Source: Pedobacter sp. N36a
GTDB lineage: Bacteria > Bacteroidota > Bacteroidia > Sphingobacteriales > Sphingobacteriaceae
Direction: 5' to 3'
Length of the DNA: 64,000 bases
Assembly (NCBI RefSeq): GCF_014472395.1
Contig: NZ_JACSZW010000009.1
Coordinates: 1 to 64,000, forward strand
In this document: in pieces, positions 1 to 8,460 of the stretch
Position numbering within the stretch: the first letter of the stretch is position 1
How the letters are laid out: the number at the start of each line of letters is the position of its first letter
Translations under genes and position numbers: made by a program
Notes under the pieces: model-generated
What the model saw: the letters and a program-made list of their open reading frames with translations, nothing else
Databases searched by the model: none
What the model was told of the DNA's origin: nothing

Positions 1-1934
1 CCGCCCCCCCCGCCGCCACCTCCACCAGAAGAACCTCCACCGCTACTTCCAGAACTCCAGCTTGAACTTCCGGACGATCCAGAAGAAGAGCCTGTATCTG
101 GTTTGCTCGCACTGACTGCGCTGGTAAAGGGTACGAAAAAACTTTTGGCGATATGAGGGTAATAGAATTTGTCACCTTCATACCAATCCGGACTGTAATC
201 TGCCTGATTGAGTAGCGCTTCAAATTTGGCTCCCCAGGCATTCTCTACATCAAGTGCGAGTGCATAAGGCAAAAATTTTTCAAACAATGCTGGCGTGTGT
301 TCCGGTGGGTTCAGTAGATTTAAGCGATCTTCCTCAGCCGTTTCCAGGTACATTTTAAATCCTTTAAGCTTACTGATTGCATCGGTTCCTGCTGGAGTAG
401 GTGCTCTGATCAAGTAAACATATAGGGCGTACATGGTCGTGCTGACTGCGATGAATACCAGCGAAACGATGGGTAATCTGCTCAGGTTAGAAAGGAGCAT
501 AAATAGCGGAATACCACCAAAGCCTGCTCCCCAAATGATCAGAAAAATTCCTACAGGTATAGATTCGCGGATCATTTTGAATCCTCCAAAGAAGCAAAAT
601 CCCCCGATCAGAATAAAAGGAAGGAAAAAAAGCATCATCAATGGAGTACCCGTTCCTACAAAAATTATAAAAACAGCAAATGCTGCCAGCGTAATCAGTG
701 TCGATTTAATCAAATATTTTTTGTGACTAATGAAGAATTTTTTTAAATCAAGCTGAGGTTTCAATCGATCGCTATGCGCATTCTTTGCAGCATTGATGGT
801 CGAGCCATTCGATTTATTGATGTATATCCTATTTCTTTTGTTGAAGAAACGAACATAAATGGCATCTTCTTCTTTCGACAGCAGATTTGTTGAACCCGTT
901 GATTTTTCCAAAGCGTAATCTTCTTTTTTAGGATCCGCGACTCCTTTGCTGATTTTTATGACTTTTTTAACAGCCATATTGATGACCGAGATGGCAAAAG
1001 ACTTATCATCTATTTTTTTGATGTAAAAATAACGGAGCAGGGCTGGAGACCAATCATTGGGTATATTAAATGTAGGGATGATCACAGGTTCCTGCGGATC
1101 CCGCCCATATCGTGACCAGCTGATGTAATAGTAAGTTCCAAGACCAATCAGCAGCAGCAATGTCAAGGTTATTTTCAGATAGTCCTGGTAAAAGAGTTCT
1201 AAATTAGAGGGCCTGTGTATAATCCCTTTGGTAAAAGCGGAAGCCACAGTAAATCCACTTCCTGTGGACAGACTTTCAGTAGTTTGAAAACTGATGGAAT
1301 GGTCTTGATTGATGCTGATATTACAGTTTTTACTTGTGGAACCAGAAGGGCCAGTATAACAAGCGGTATTGCCCGGTAGTGCTCCATTAGGAAGTACAAT
1401 TGTCGCAGAAGCCTTTTCTATCTCGAAATCCCAGTCGTTACCAGTAACATTCCAATAAATTTCATCATAGTTCCTAAAGAAGCCGACCTGCCCTTTAGTT
1501 TGGTAATTGATTTCATAAGTATAGATGCCTGGATCTAGAATAATATCCTCATTCCCCATATAGATACTGCGGATGCTGCCATCGTTTTTGGTCTTATAGT
1601 TTTCTTTTTTTCCATCCCTTAAAATGCTCGTTATCTTAAAATCGGCAGATTTCCTGTCGCCAAATATATCTTTTCGATAAACCGGAATACTCCTGACAAT
1701 ACCACGTTTAATCTGGGATCCAGATGCATAAACCTTGATTTTTTCAGATAGGTACATCATACCTGAAGTGTCAATCCTGATGTCGCTGTGAAAAGAAATG
1801 ATTCTTTCAGAATGGTTTTCCTGCGCGCTTTGTGGAGTAAGTGGTTCCTGCGCTAAAGTTTTTGTGAACAAAGCAGGAAGGAATAGCAAAATCAGGGACA
1901 CACTAAGCCGCGTAAATAGATGTTTGAGTTTCAT
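1..1934 (-). CDS. DUF2207-type membrane protein (3' end cut by window edge)
   Basis: The open frame runs from an ATG at 1934 to the window edge, about 644 codons without a stop. It begins with a signal peptide ending near ALFTKTLAQ, followed by a long extracytoplasmic beta-rich region with a motif like YEINYQTKGQVGFF, a membrane segment near codon 265 (LTLLLLIGLGTYYY), a soluble stretch, a pair of hydrophobic helices around codons 390-435, and a Ser/Gly-rich tail rich in tryptophan and glycine that is still running at base 1. This is the layout of the DUF2207 family (predicted membrane proteins of unknown function with a Gly-rich C terminus). It lies 10 bp downstream of a LemA gene on the same strand, a pairing known in many bacteria. 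The function is not established. The stop codon lies outside the window. Confidence 0.85.
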   Translation of the reverse strand, partial: MKLKHLFTRLSVSLILLFLPALFTKTLAQEPLTPQSAQENHSERIISFHSDIRIDTSGMMYLSEKIKVYASGSQIKRGIVRSIPVYRKDIFGDRKSADFKITSILRDGKKENYKTKNDGSIRSIYMGNEDIILDPGIYTYEINYQTKGQVGFFRNYDEIYWNVTGNDWDFEIEKASATIVLPNGALPGNTACYTGPSGSTSKNCNISINQDHSISFQTTESLSTGSGFTVASAFTKGIIHRPSNLELFYQDYLKITLTLLLLIGLGTYYYISWSRYGRDPQEPVIIPTFNIPNDWSPALLRYFYIKKIDDKSFAISVINMAVKKVIKISKGVADPKKEDYALEKSTGSTNLLSKEEDAIYVRFFNKRNRIYINKSNGSTINAAKNAHSDRLKPQLDLKKFFISHKKYLIKSTLITLAAFAVFIIFVGTGTPLMMLFFLPFILIGGFCFFGGFKMIRESIPVGIFLIIWGAGFGGIPLFMLLSNLSRLPIVSLVFIAVSTTMYALYVYLIRAPTPAGTDAISKLKGFKMYLETAEEDRLNLLNPPEHTPALFEKFLPYALALDVENAWGAKFEALLNQADYSPDWYEGDKFYYPHIAKSFFVPFTSAVSASKPDTGSSSGSSGSSSWSSGSSGGGSSGGGGGGGG

Positions 1935-1944
1935 AATGATGCTT

Positions 1945-2493
1945 TTAAAAAGAAACTTTTACTGGATCGCGTTCTGTAGAATTGTTTATTTCGAAGAAAA
2001 CGCCGTTTTCGAATCCAAATACCGAGGCAACAAGGTTGGAAGGGAAGGACTGAACCTGATTGTTATGCTCCCTCACTGTGCCGTTGTAATATCTTCGGGA
2101 AAGTTCAATTTCAGATTCTATGGTTTCCAATTGAGTTTGGAGTAGTTGGAAATTCGTATTTGCCTTCAAATCAGGATAGCTTTCAGCAATCAGCATCAGT
2201 CTGCTGATGTTTTCCGAAAGATGGTTCTCGCTATTGATTTTCTCTTGATTTTGATGGGCCTGAATCGCTTCATTTCGCAGCCGAACCAGATCTTGCATCA
2301 GTTTCTGTTCATGATTGGCATAACCTTTAACCGTTTCAATGAGGTTAGGAATCAATTCATACCGTTTCTTTAAATACACGTCAATTCCGCTCCAGGCTTC
2401 TTTCATCCTGTTTTTCTTATTCACAAGTGTGTTGTAATAATAGATGCTGCCAACTATTAGCAAGCAAATTAGGGCGATTAAGAGATATAACAT
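1945..2493 (-). CDS. LemA family protein
   Basis: 182 aa. It has an N-terminal signal-anchor helix (LYLLIALICLLIVGSIYYYN) followed by the conserved LemA core: a W-x-G-I-D-V-x-L-K-K-R-Y-E-L-I-P-N-L motif near residues 35-52, long amphipathic helices, and near the end the RRYYNGTVREHNN and FPSNLVASVFGF signatures. The length is normal for the family. LemA proteins are membrane-anchored helical-bundle proteins of uncertain function. The downstream DUF2207 gene starts 10 bp after the stop, so the two are probably one operon. No clear -7 box precedes the start. Confidence 0.93.
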   Translation of the reverse strand: MLYLLIALICLLIVGSIYYYNTLVNKKNRMKEAWSGIDVYLKKRYELIPNLIETVKGYANHEQKLMQDLVRLRNEAIQAHQNQEKINSENHLSENISRLMLIAESYPDLKANTNFQLLQTQLETIESEIELSRRYYNGTVREHNNQVQSFPSNLVASVFGFENGVFFEINNSTERDPVKVSF

Positions 2494-2518
2494 AGGTAAG
2501 AGAAAGATAGAAAAAAAA

Positions 2519-2638
2519 CTAGGTATTTTTGTGCCTGGTTAAAGTGAATTTGATTTCCGGCCTTCTTCCTCTTAAAGTTGTAATTTCGTCCGGTACAGGT
2601 GTGAATTTTAATTGCTTAAAAAGCCAGTCCCAGGTCAT
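2519..2638 (-). CDS. small hypothetical ORF upstream of lemA
   Basis: A 39-codon frame (ATG 2638, TAG 2519) beginning MTWDWLFKQLKFTPVPDEI and ending in a basic stretch. The composition (Trp, paired basic residues, few rare codons) looks like protein, and it lies 25 bp upstream of lemA on the same strand, so it could be a leading gene of that operon. No family is recognised. It could be a chance frame; there is no independent evidence of translation. Confidence 0.3.
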   Translation of the reverse strand: MTWDWLFKQLKFTPVPDEITTLRGRRPEIKFTLTRHKNT

Positions 2639-2811
2639 ATGAAAAATAAGATCGATGAAATGCTGACAACTTACGGACTGAACGTCGTCAGGACATTATT
2701 TTCAAACGATCTAATAATGAAAATTATCTGGAACTGATCAGGAAGCATTTCTCCGATGGAGCTTAAATCCTAATAGACTGTTCCTTTAATCGAAGGGCCC
2801 TTTTTGGATTC
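2639..2811. other. gap before the radical SAM gene, possible gene remnant on + strand
   Basis: From 2640 the + strand reads MKNKIDEMLTTYGLNVV and then, after a shift of frame, IIFKRSNNENYLELIRKHFS to a stop near 2766. Both pieces look protein-like, but they are in different frames and no family is recognised. Together with the small ORF on the other strand this accounts for the 318-bp interval between lemA and the radical SAM gene. It may be a decayed small gene. Confidence 0.25.
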
Positions 2812-2833
2812 ATGGCATTCCAAACTATTATCG

Positions 2834-2841
2834 TATTTTTG
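2834..2841 (+). promoter_or_regulatory. candidate -7 box (TATTTTTG) for the radical SAM gene
   Basis: A perfect match to the Bacteroidetes -7 consensus TAnnTTTG. It lies 22 bp before a TTG codon at 2863 and downstream of the first in-frame ATG at 2812, so if it is used the protein must start at 2863 rather than 2812. No clean -33 TTG at the usual 19-21 bp spacing is visible. Confidence 0.4.
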
Positions 2842-2862
2842 CGAAGTAATAGTAATTCCATT

Positions 2863-5061
2863 TTGAAAACAGATCTTTTCCTTGTCACCCCTCCCTTTAC
2901 CCAGCTGAATACCCCGTATCCTGCAACTGCTTATATTAAAGGTTTTTTGAATACCAAAAATATTTCATCGACTCAGGCTGATTTAGGTATTGAAGTGATT
3001 TTGGCTTTATTTTCAAGGAAAGGTTTGGAAGAATTGTTCGCTCATGCGGAGAAAAAAGCCAGCCCCCAAAAAAGTCCGAATGCAAGACGGATTCAGGCTT
3101 TAAAAGGGGAGTATATCAAATCTATTGATGCGGTGATTGCTTTCCTGCAAGGGAAAAATCCAACTTTGGCTTTGCAGATTTGCCAGGAGGATTATCTACC
3201 GGAAGCCTCAAGGTTTGAGCAATTGGATGAGTTGGATTGGGCATTTGGAAGCATGGGGACGCAAGACAAAGGAAAGCATTTGGCTACTTTGTACCTGGAA
3301 GATATCTCAGATTTCATCATCGAATGTATTGACCCGAATTTTGGTTTTAGCCGTTATGCTGAAAGATTAGGCAGGAGCGCCAACTCATTTGATGAGCTTT
3401 ACGAAGCCCTAAATCAGGAATATACCTATATGGATAAACTCCTGATGGAGATTCTGGAAGCAAAGCTTGCGCTGATTCAACCTAAAATGTTCTTGATTTC
3501 TGTTCCTTTTCCAGGGAATCTATATGCCGCTTTCCGATGCGCGCAGTATGTGAAAAGAAACTATCCTGAGGTTAAAATCTCTATGGGCGGCGGTTTCCCA
3601 AACACAGAATTACGTTCCCTTTCTGATGCAAGAGTATTTGAATTTTTCGATTACATCTCGCTTGACGATGGCGAATTGCCGATTGAACTGATCTATAATG
3701 CGGTCATCAAACCAGGCGAATTTCATTTGTACAAAAGAACTTTTCTATTAGAGAATGGAGCAGTTTCTTATAGAAATGATGCCTTAAGAAGTGATTATAA
3801 ACAAGCGGATGTAGGCACACCTGATTATAGCGACTTACAATTAGATCAATACATTTCGGTCATAGAAATCGTAAATCCAATGCACCGGATGTGGAGTGAT
3901 GGACGATGGAATAAACTGACAATGGCACATGGCTGCTATTGGGGGAAATGTACATTTTGCGACATCTCTTTAGATTATATTAAAGTCTATGAACCTGTTG
4001 CGGCTAAACTGATCGTAGATCGGATAGAAGAACTCAGCGAAAAAACCGGTCAGAATGGCTTTCACTTTGTAGATGAGGCGGCACCTCCAGCATTAATGAG
4101 GGAAGTGGCATTAGAGATTCTAAGAAGAAAAATTTCTGTGACCTGGTGGACAAATATTCGCTTTGAAAAAAGCTTTACCAGAGATTTATGTATCTTGCTG
4201 AAAGCCTCAGGCTGTATCGCCGTCTCGGGTGGTTTAGAGGTTGCATCTGATCGCTTATTGAAACTAATTGATAAAGGCGTAACGGTGGAACAGGTAGCCC
4301 GTGTTACCCGAAACCTGACGGAAGCAGGGATTCTGGTGCATGCTTATTTGATGTACGGTTATCCAACACAAACCGTTCAGGAAACTGTAGACAGTCTGGA
4401 AATGGTCAGACAATTATTTGAAGCAGGTGTTTTACAATCAGGTTTCTGGCACCAGTTTGCAATGACTGCTCACAGTCCCGTTGGCCTCTATCCAGAGAAA
4501 TTTGGTGTGGTAAAGGAAACAGAAGCCATAGGCACTTTTGCTAATAACGACATCAATTACATCGATAAAACAGGAATAGACCATAACAAATTCAGTTTCG
4601 GCCTAAAAAAATCACTGTTTAACTTCATGCACGGCATCTGTTTCGAGTATAAATTGCAGGAATGGTTTGATTTCAAAATCCCAAAAACAGAAATCCCTGC
4701 CGACTTTATTGAAAAAGCCATAAAAGAAGATAGTAAACTGAATACCAAACCAACCGCTAAAGTAGTATGGTTAGGAGGGAAACCCGATACTGAAATCTTT
4801 ACGAAGTATAAAAAGAATAAACCTTCGGAAACCATGGTGCTAACTTTTCATGATAAAAAAGAAAGCTTTACCATTCAGGCCGATAAAAAGGAAGGAGAAT
4901 GGCTGAGCGCTATCTTACAGAAAATAGCGGCATCCAATACCCAGGTATATACTTTCCAGGAAATCAAGGCTGATTATGAGCAGTCAATGGAACTTTTTGA
5001 ACTGTTTTGGTACTCCGAACCTATTTATAACCTAAGGGATTCAGGCTTATTAGTGCTGTAG
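2863..5061 (+). CDS. B12-binding-type radical SAM enzyme, unknown substrate
   Basis: About 732 aa from a TTG start (the frame extends to an ATG at 2812). The protein opens with DLFLVTPPFTQLNTPYPATA, the usual start of cobalamin-binding radical SAM proteins, and has a Rossmann-like region ending in SMGGGFPNTELR and FDYISLDDGELP. The cluster-binding motif is GCYWGKCTFCD, with Cys at codons 375, 380 and 383 counted from 2812. The CX4CX2C spacing is wider by one than the canonical CX3CX2C. After it come GFHFVDEAAPP, VSGGLEVASDRLL and YLMYGYPTQT, matching the later strands of a radical SAM barrel, then about 200 residues of family-specific C terminus. It stands alone with no partner gene that reveals the substrate. 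TTG is preferred as start because a -7 box lies between 2812 and 2863. Confidence 0.82.
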   Translation: MKTDLFLVTPPFTQLNTPYPATAYIKGFLNTKNISSTQADLGIEVILALFSRKGLEELFAHAEKKASPQKSPNARRIQALKGEYIKSIDAVIAFLQGKNPTLALQICQEDYLPEASRFEQLDELDWAFGSMGTQDKGKHLATLYLEDISDFIIECIDPNFGFSRYAERLGRSANSFDELYEALNQEYTYMDKLLMEILEAKLALIQPKMFLISVPFPGNLYAAFRCAQYVKRNYPEVKISMGGGFPNTELRSLSDARVFEFFDYISLDDGELPIELIYNAVIKPGEFHLYKRTFLLENGAVSYRNDALRSDYKQADVGTPDYSDLQLDQYISVIEIVNPMHRMWSDGRWNKLTMAHGCYWGKCTFCDISLDYIKVYEPVAAKLIVDRIEELSEKTGQNGFHFVDEAAPPALMREVALEILRRKISVTWWTNIRFEKSFTRDLCILLKASGCIAVSGGLEVASDRLLKLIDKGVTVEQVARVTRNLTEAGILVHAYLMYGYPTQTVQETVDSLEMVRQLFEAGVLQSGFWHQFAMTAHSPVGLYPEKFGVVKETEAIGTFANNDINYIDKTGIDHNKFSFGLKKSLFNFMHGICFEYKLQEWFDFKIPKTEIPADFIEKAIKEDSKLNTKPTAKVVWLGGKPDTEIFTKYKKNKPSETMVLTFHDKKESFTIQADKKEGEWLSAILQKIAASNTQVYTFQEIKADYEQSMELFELFWYSEPIYNLRDSGLLVL

Positions 5062-5264
5062 TTATTTTGCCCGTATCCGAATACTGCTGAGGCGGTATGG
5101 TGGCGCAGTGGTAAACGATCAAATAATTACGATTGCAGATTTACAATGAAACTTATCGGCTAAGACCGTAAACAGAGTCAATATGCTATTACAAAGTAAT
5201 TCTGTGTTCTTTCTGGTTTGAAATAAAATAATTCCAGCAATGTTATGGCTGCAAAATGATACTG

Positions 5265-5729
5265 CTATTTGACCGGCATAAAATCTACACTTTTTGAGAA
5301 TATCTTAAAACGCCAGTAACCTTTTACCCTCAGCAAACCTTTATTGGTGATAAAAACGTAGGAGCTCCATTCTTTACCGGTTAATGCGTCGTAGATCACC
5401 CCATCTTCCCAGCTGTTACTTTCTTTATTAAAGGTGAGGAGCTTAAGGATTTCCAGGCCAAGTATCTTCCGTTTCCTTAAAGCCGGATCAGGATTTTGCT
5501 CATCTCTTCTCATTTCTGCAGGCCTGTTGAGGTCGTCGGTATCATCGAACCAAACTATTTTTGCTTTGTATTTATGATTTTGCTTATAGACTTCTACGAT
5601 TAGGTTTTTCTTTTCAGTGATCCATTTGCCCACAATACGGTCAGGGTCCCGATGCTGATCTTGTGAGAAAGCAGGGGCCAAAAAGAATAAACTCAGTACT
5701 AAGGATGTTAATAAAAATAATCTGCCCAT
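5265..5729 (-). CDS. DUF2147 family secreted protein
   Basis: 154 aa from the ATG at 5729; the frame is open to 5789. The inner start is chosen because it gives a clean signal peptide (MGRLFLLTSLVLSLFFLAPA, then FSQ) and has a GGAGG sequence about 11 bp upstream. The mature part contains RIVGKWITEKKNLIVEVYK, then KILGLEIL, GVIYDALTGKEWSSYV and LRVKGYWRF, the order seen in DUF2147 proteins (small periplasmic beta-rich proteins). Function unknown. It is a single gene, with the divergent radical SAM gene ending upstream of its 3' end. Confidence 0.82.
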   Translation of the reverse strand: MGRLFLLTSLVLSLFFLAPAFSQDQHRDPDRIVGKWITEKKNLIVEVYKQNHKYKAKIVWFDDTDDLNRPAEMRRDEQNPDPALRKRKILGLEILKLLTFNKESNSWEDGVIYDALTGKEWSSYVFITNKGLLRVKGYWRFKIFSKSVDFMPVK

Positions 5730-5873
5730 ACAAAAATTACCTCCATCGGTCATGTTGGAAATGATTTTCACACTAGAAGGTACGGACAAAAATTTAAAGG
5801 AATGGCAAAAACTAACGAAAAAAGATTAGAATAATTGAACCGAACAATCGCAAAGAACCATCGGATCTCTGCA

Positions 5874-6731
5874 CTAGGGTGCTAAAGTGCCATTGTCATT
5901 TCTAGACAATACCGCTGGACTGGCATTTGCATATTTCTTTAAAAACTTCAGGAAGTGACTCAGGTCGTTAAAGCCAAATTCGTTGCTGATTTCTTTTTTA
6001 ATTTTACCACCAGAACTCAGCTGCGTTTCAATCAATTTATATTTATAATCGTCAATATACTGTTTAATAGAAACTTTTACCTGCCGCTTAAACAGGCTGC
6101 TCAAATAGTTTGGAGAGAAATTGAAATGTAGCGCCAAAACACTGAGCTTCAGAGATTCCGGTTGATGAATGTGCGCATGGATAAATTCAATAATAGAAAT
6201 CACCAGGTCGCCATTAGAGGAGGGCTGAGCAATAATGTTTCCAATTGCATTTCTTTTGAGAATACTGAATACACCACGTATCAAATGAAACATTACCTCA
6301 TTGCCGATTCCAGGATTGGCTTCCCATTCCTGCACAATTAACCGCATCAACTGCTCAATTTTTTCCATATCCTGCTCAGATTTCACCAAACAGGTGTCAT
6401 AAGTAGCGGCAATGGCTAATAAATGATCTACGAGTTTTCTCCATGCGGCAGAAGATTTTTCATTTGATACCCCTTCCAGGTAGAGATGATTGAACTTCAA
6501 TACACTGAATTCTGTAAGCGCTTCAATCTCGAAAATATGAGCATCCTGTGGAGCTAGCAAGAATAAACTTCTCCCGGAATACCGCTGATCTACCTGATTA
6601 TGAGAATGTATGCCCTTGCCAGAATGAATAAATACCAATTCATAATGGTCATGGTTGTGCAAAGGAAAAGGCCATTTTTCCGTTTCAAAATGCCTCACAA
6701 ATAAGGCTTCATGCTGAATAAATCTTTTCAC
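5874..6731 (-). CDS. AraC family transcriptional regulator with cupin sensor domain
   Basis: 285 aa. The N-terminal half is a cupin-like sensor (FPLHNHDHYELVFIHSGKG with the HxHxxxE-like metal-site pattern near residues 25-33). The C-terminal 100 residues are the double helix-turn-helix AraC domain: LSVLALHFNFSPNYLSSLFK followed by ISNEFGFNDLSHFLKFLKKY. It is divergent from the MFS transporter at 6820, so it probably regulates that transporter and perhaps itself in response to a small ligand that cannot be named. A -7-like TATACTTG precedes the start. Confidence 0.92.
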   Translation of the reverse strand: MKRFIQHEALFVRHFETEKWPFPLHNHDHYELVFIHSGKGIHSHNQVDQRYSGRSLFLLAPQDAHIFEIEALTEFSVLKFNHLYLEGVSNEKSSAAWRKLVDHLLAIAATYDTCLVKSEQDMEKIEQLMRLIVQEWEANPGIGNEVMFHLIRGVFSILKRNAIGNIIAQPSSNGDLVISIIEFIHAHIHQPESLKLSVLALHFNFSPNYLSSLFKRQVKVSIKQYIDDYKYKLIETQLSSGGKIKKEISNEFGFNDLSHFLKFLKKYANASPAVLSRNDNGTLAP

Positions 6732-6788
6732 AGTTGCTTTTTACAAGTATAAGATGGATATCTACCATTTCCAGGAGCGCTCGGATAA

Positions 6789-6796
6789 TAGCTTTG
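6789..6796 (+). promoter_or_regulatory. candidate -7 box (TAGCTTTG) for the MFS gene
   Basis: A perfect TAnnTTTG match 23 bp before the ATG at 6820 and inside the upstream extension of the open frame (which reaches 6754). It supports the shorter start. It lies in the divergent region shared with the AraC regulator. No good -33 element is seen. Confidence 0.45.
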
Positions 6797-6819
6797 CAGC
6801 ATTCATCAAACGATTAATT

Positions 6820-8022
6820 ATGTTACCCAATCAAAGTACAAAGATACGCACTGGAGTGATTCCTTTAATGGCAGTTTCCGCAGGTATTATAGTAGCAAAC
6901 GTGTATTATAACCAGCCTATTCTTAGAGAAATCGGCTTAACCATGCAGGCTTCAGAAAGCGAAATCGGCAAAATATCTATGATTTCACAGCTGGGATATG
7001 GACTGGGGATGTTTTTTTTGCTGCCATTGGGCGATAAAGTAAACCGCAAAAACCTAATTGTTTTACTCTCTGCATTATTGTGCCTCAGCTTAATATTAGT
7101 AAGTTTTTCAAATACACTTTTACAAATTTCCGTACTCAGTTTCTTTGTTGGTTTGTTCTCTACACCGGCACAGATTATTCTGCCAATGGCCGCAACCTTA
7201 GGAAAGGAAAACCGTGGTGCAACTGTAGGGAAAGTCTTTAGTGGAATCCTGGTTGGAATTTTAGGTGCAAGGGTCATCGCTGGCCTGCTAACCGAATTTT
7301 TTGGCTGGCGTTCCGTATTTGCACTTTCCGCATTTATGGTCCTTATCGTCAGTGTTTTATTGAAAATATACCTTCCTGAAGCACCGGCAAAATTCAAAGG
7401 CAATTATGTGAGTCTACTCAAATCAACATTATCCTTAATCAAAGAATACAAGGTGCTCCGACAGGCAGCAATCCTCGGTGCCTTTACTTTTGGGGTATTC
7501 TGTTCCTTCTGGACGACGCTTACTTTTCATTTAAGTGCAGCTCCTTTAAATTTCCATGCGGGTACCATTGGTTTATTTGGCCTGATTGCCATTGGAGGGG
7601 CTTTAGTAGCTCCGTATTTTGGGAAACTGGCAGACAAAGGGAGTGTTTACAAGTCTTTATTCCTCACCGTTTCCATGATCATTGGCAGCATTATTCTGAT
7701 CAAATTATTCCCTTTTTCTGTTGCCGTACTTGTGATCAGCGTATTCTTTCTGGACATTGGGGTACAAGCTACTCAAATCACCAACTTCACCAGAATTTAC
7801 AGTTTGGATGAACAGGCACACAGCAGGTTGAACACGATCTATATGACCACTTATTTTATCGGTGCTGCGGTAGGAACCTATGCCGGTTTACTCGCCTGGA
7901 AATTCGGAGGCTGGGAGGGAGCCACCTGGCAGATGCTCGCATGGAGTAGTATAGCCCTGATGATTGTGATACTTTCCGCTAAATCAAAGGTATTATTTCG
8001 GGCAAAATCAGCTGCTGTATAA
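6820..8022 (+). CDS. MFS transporter (sugar/drug efflux type)
   Basis: About 400 aa with twelve predicted membrane helices. The conserved loop 2-3 motif reads GMFFLLPLGDKVNRKNL, and NVYYNQPILREIG near the start is typical of the DHA-type MFS subfamily often annotated YnfM/AraJ-like. The ATG at 6820 (MLPNQSTKIRTGVIPLM) is preferred to the frame's first ATG at 6754 because of a -7 box at 6789. The substrate is unknown. The divergent AraC gene is the likely regulator. Confidence 0.88.
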   Translation: MLPNQSTKIRTGVIPLMAVSAGIIVANVYYNQPILREIGLTMQASESEIGKISMISQLGYGLGMFFLLPLGDKVNRKNLIVLLSALLCLSLILVSFSNTLLQISVLSFFVGLFSTPAQIILPMAATLGKENRGATVGKVFSGILVGILGARVIAGLLTEFFGWRSVFALSAFMVLIVSVLLKIYLPEAPAKFKGNYVSLLKSTLSLIKEYKVLRQAAILGAFTFGVFCSFWTTLTFHLSAAPLNFHAGTIGLFGLIAIGGALVAPYFGKLADKGSVYKSLFLTVSMIIGSIILIKLFPFSVAVLVISVFFLDIGVQATQITNFTRIYSLDEQAHSRLNTIYMTTYFIGAAVGTYAGLLAWKFGGWEGATWQMLAWSSIALMIVILSAKSKVLFRAKSAAV

Positions 8023-8158
8023 GTTTTTTATAAACTGATTTTTAAGGGTCAAACACCATAGTGTTATATTTACACGATGTTTCTTCCTAATATTAACATA
8101 AATAGGAAATTCATGGCTAAGAATTTGTCAAAAATTAACTATACTAAATTAATAATTA

Positions 8159-8166
8159 TATATTTG
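8159..8166 (+). promoter_or_regulatory. candidate -7 box (TATATTTG) upstream of adk
   Basis: A perfect TAnnTTTG match in AT-rich sequence. The nearest upstream TTTG (8124-8127) is too far away (31 bp) to be a normal -33 element, so this is a weak promoter call. adk may use a closer, poorer promoter. Confidence 0.3.
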
Positions 8167-8184
8167 CAACCTCAAAAGGACTTT

Positions 8185-8209
8185 ACTTGTTTTGAACGTT
8201 AAAACAGGT
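8185..8209. repeat. near-perfect 25-bp palindrome
   Basis: Arms ACTTGTTTT and AAAACAGGT around a GAACGTT centre, with one wobble position. It lies just after the -7 box at 8159 and overlaps the stop codon of the small minus-strand frame. It could be an operator or an AT-rich hairpin; there is no U-run to mark it as a typical terminator. Confidence 0.4.
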
Positions 8210-8384
8210 AATTCGAGCTAAAATTGGCTTCTTTCTTATGGAAAGTATCAATTTTACCCTTGAATCCTCTAGAAATGGTCTCCAAAATGATAGGCTGGTT
8301 TTGAAGACTGAAAGTATCAGATGATTTGAAATCTTTTTGTTTGCCAGGTGGATTTGCAGGGTAGGAATTTGGGGCTGGGATCAT
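8199..8384 (-). CDS. small hypothetical ORF, doubtful
   Basis: A 61-codon frame from ATG 8384, beginning MIPAPNSYPANPPGKQKDF and ending KKEANFSSNYLF. The composition is protein-like and no overlapping gene explains it, but no family, ribosome site or promoter supports it. It may be chance or a remnant. Confidence 0.22.
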   Translation of the reverse strand: MIPAPNSYPANPPGKQKDFKSSDTFSLQNQPIILETISRGFKGKIDTFHKKEANFSSNYLF

Positions 8385-8460
8385 TTGAATAATTACACTA
8401 AATAGGAAACTAAAGTCGCAGGTGAAAGCCTTAGACTTTCTAAATTTAAAGACAAACCAA

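Larger units (their letters stand above)
8023..8460. other. 438-bp gap upstream of adk
   Basis: The interval holds a -7-like TATATTTG at 8159-8166, a near-palindrome at 8185-8209, a short minus-strand frame (8199-8384) and AT-rich sequence. No recognised gene was found on either strand. If the -7 box at 8159 drives adk, the leader would be about 285 nt long. Confidence 0.4.

Noticed and set aside
433-1399. Two short frames opposite or within the DUF2207 gene
   Set aside because: They overlap the long minus-strand DUF2207 frame in other registers and have low-complexity shadow composition.
5062-5264. tRNA-like stretch GGTGGCGCAGTGGTAAAC and a protein-like + frame
   Set aside because: The D-arm-like string lacks an acceptor stem and a T-arm (no GGTTCGAATCC), and the frame has stops without a recognised family. 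Left as unexplained intergenic sequence.
6906-7403. 165-codon minus-strand frame inside the MFS gene
   Set aside because: An antisense shadow of the transporter; it has no homology pattern or start signal.
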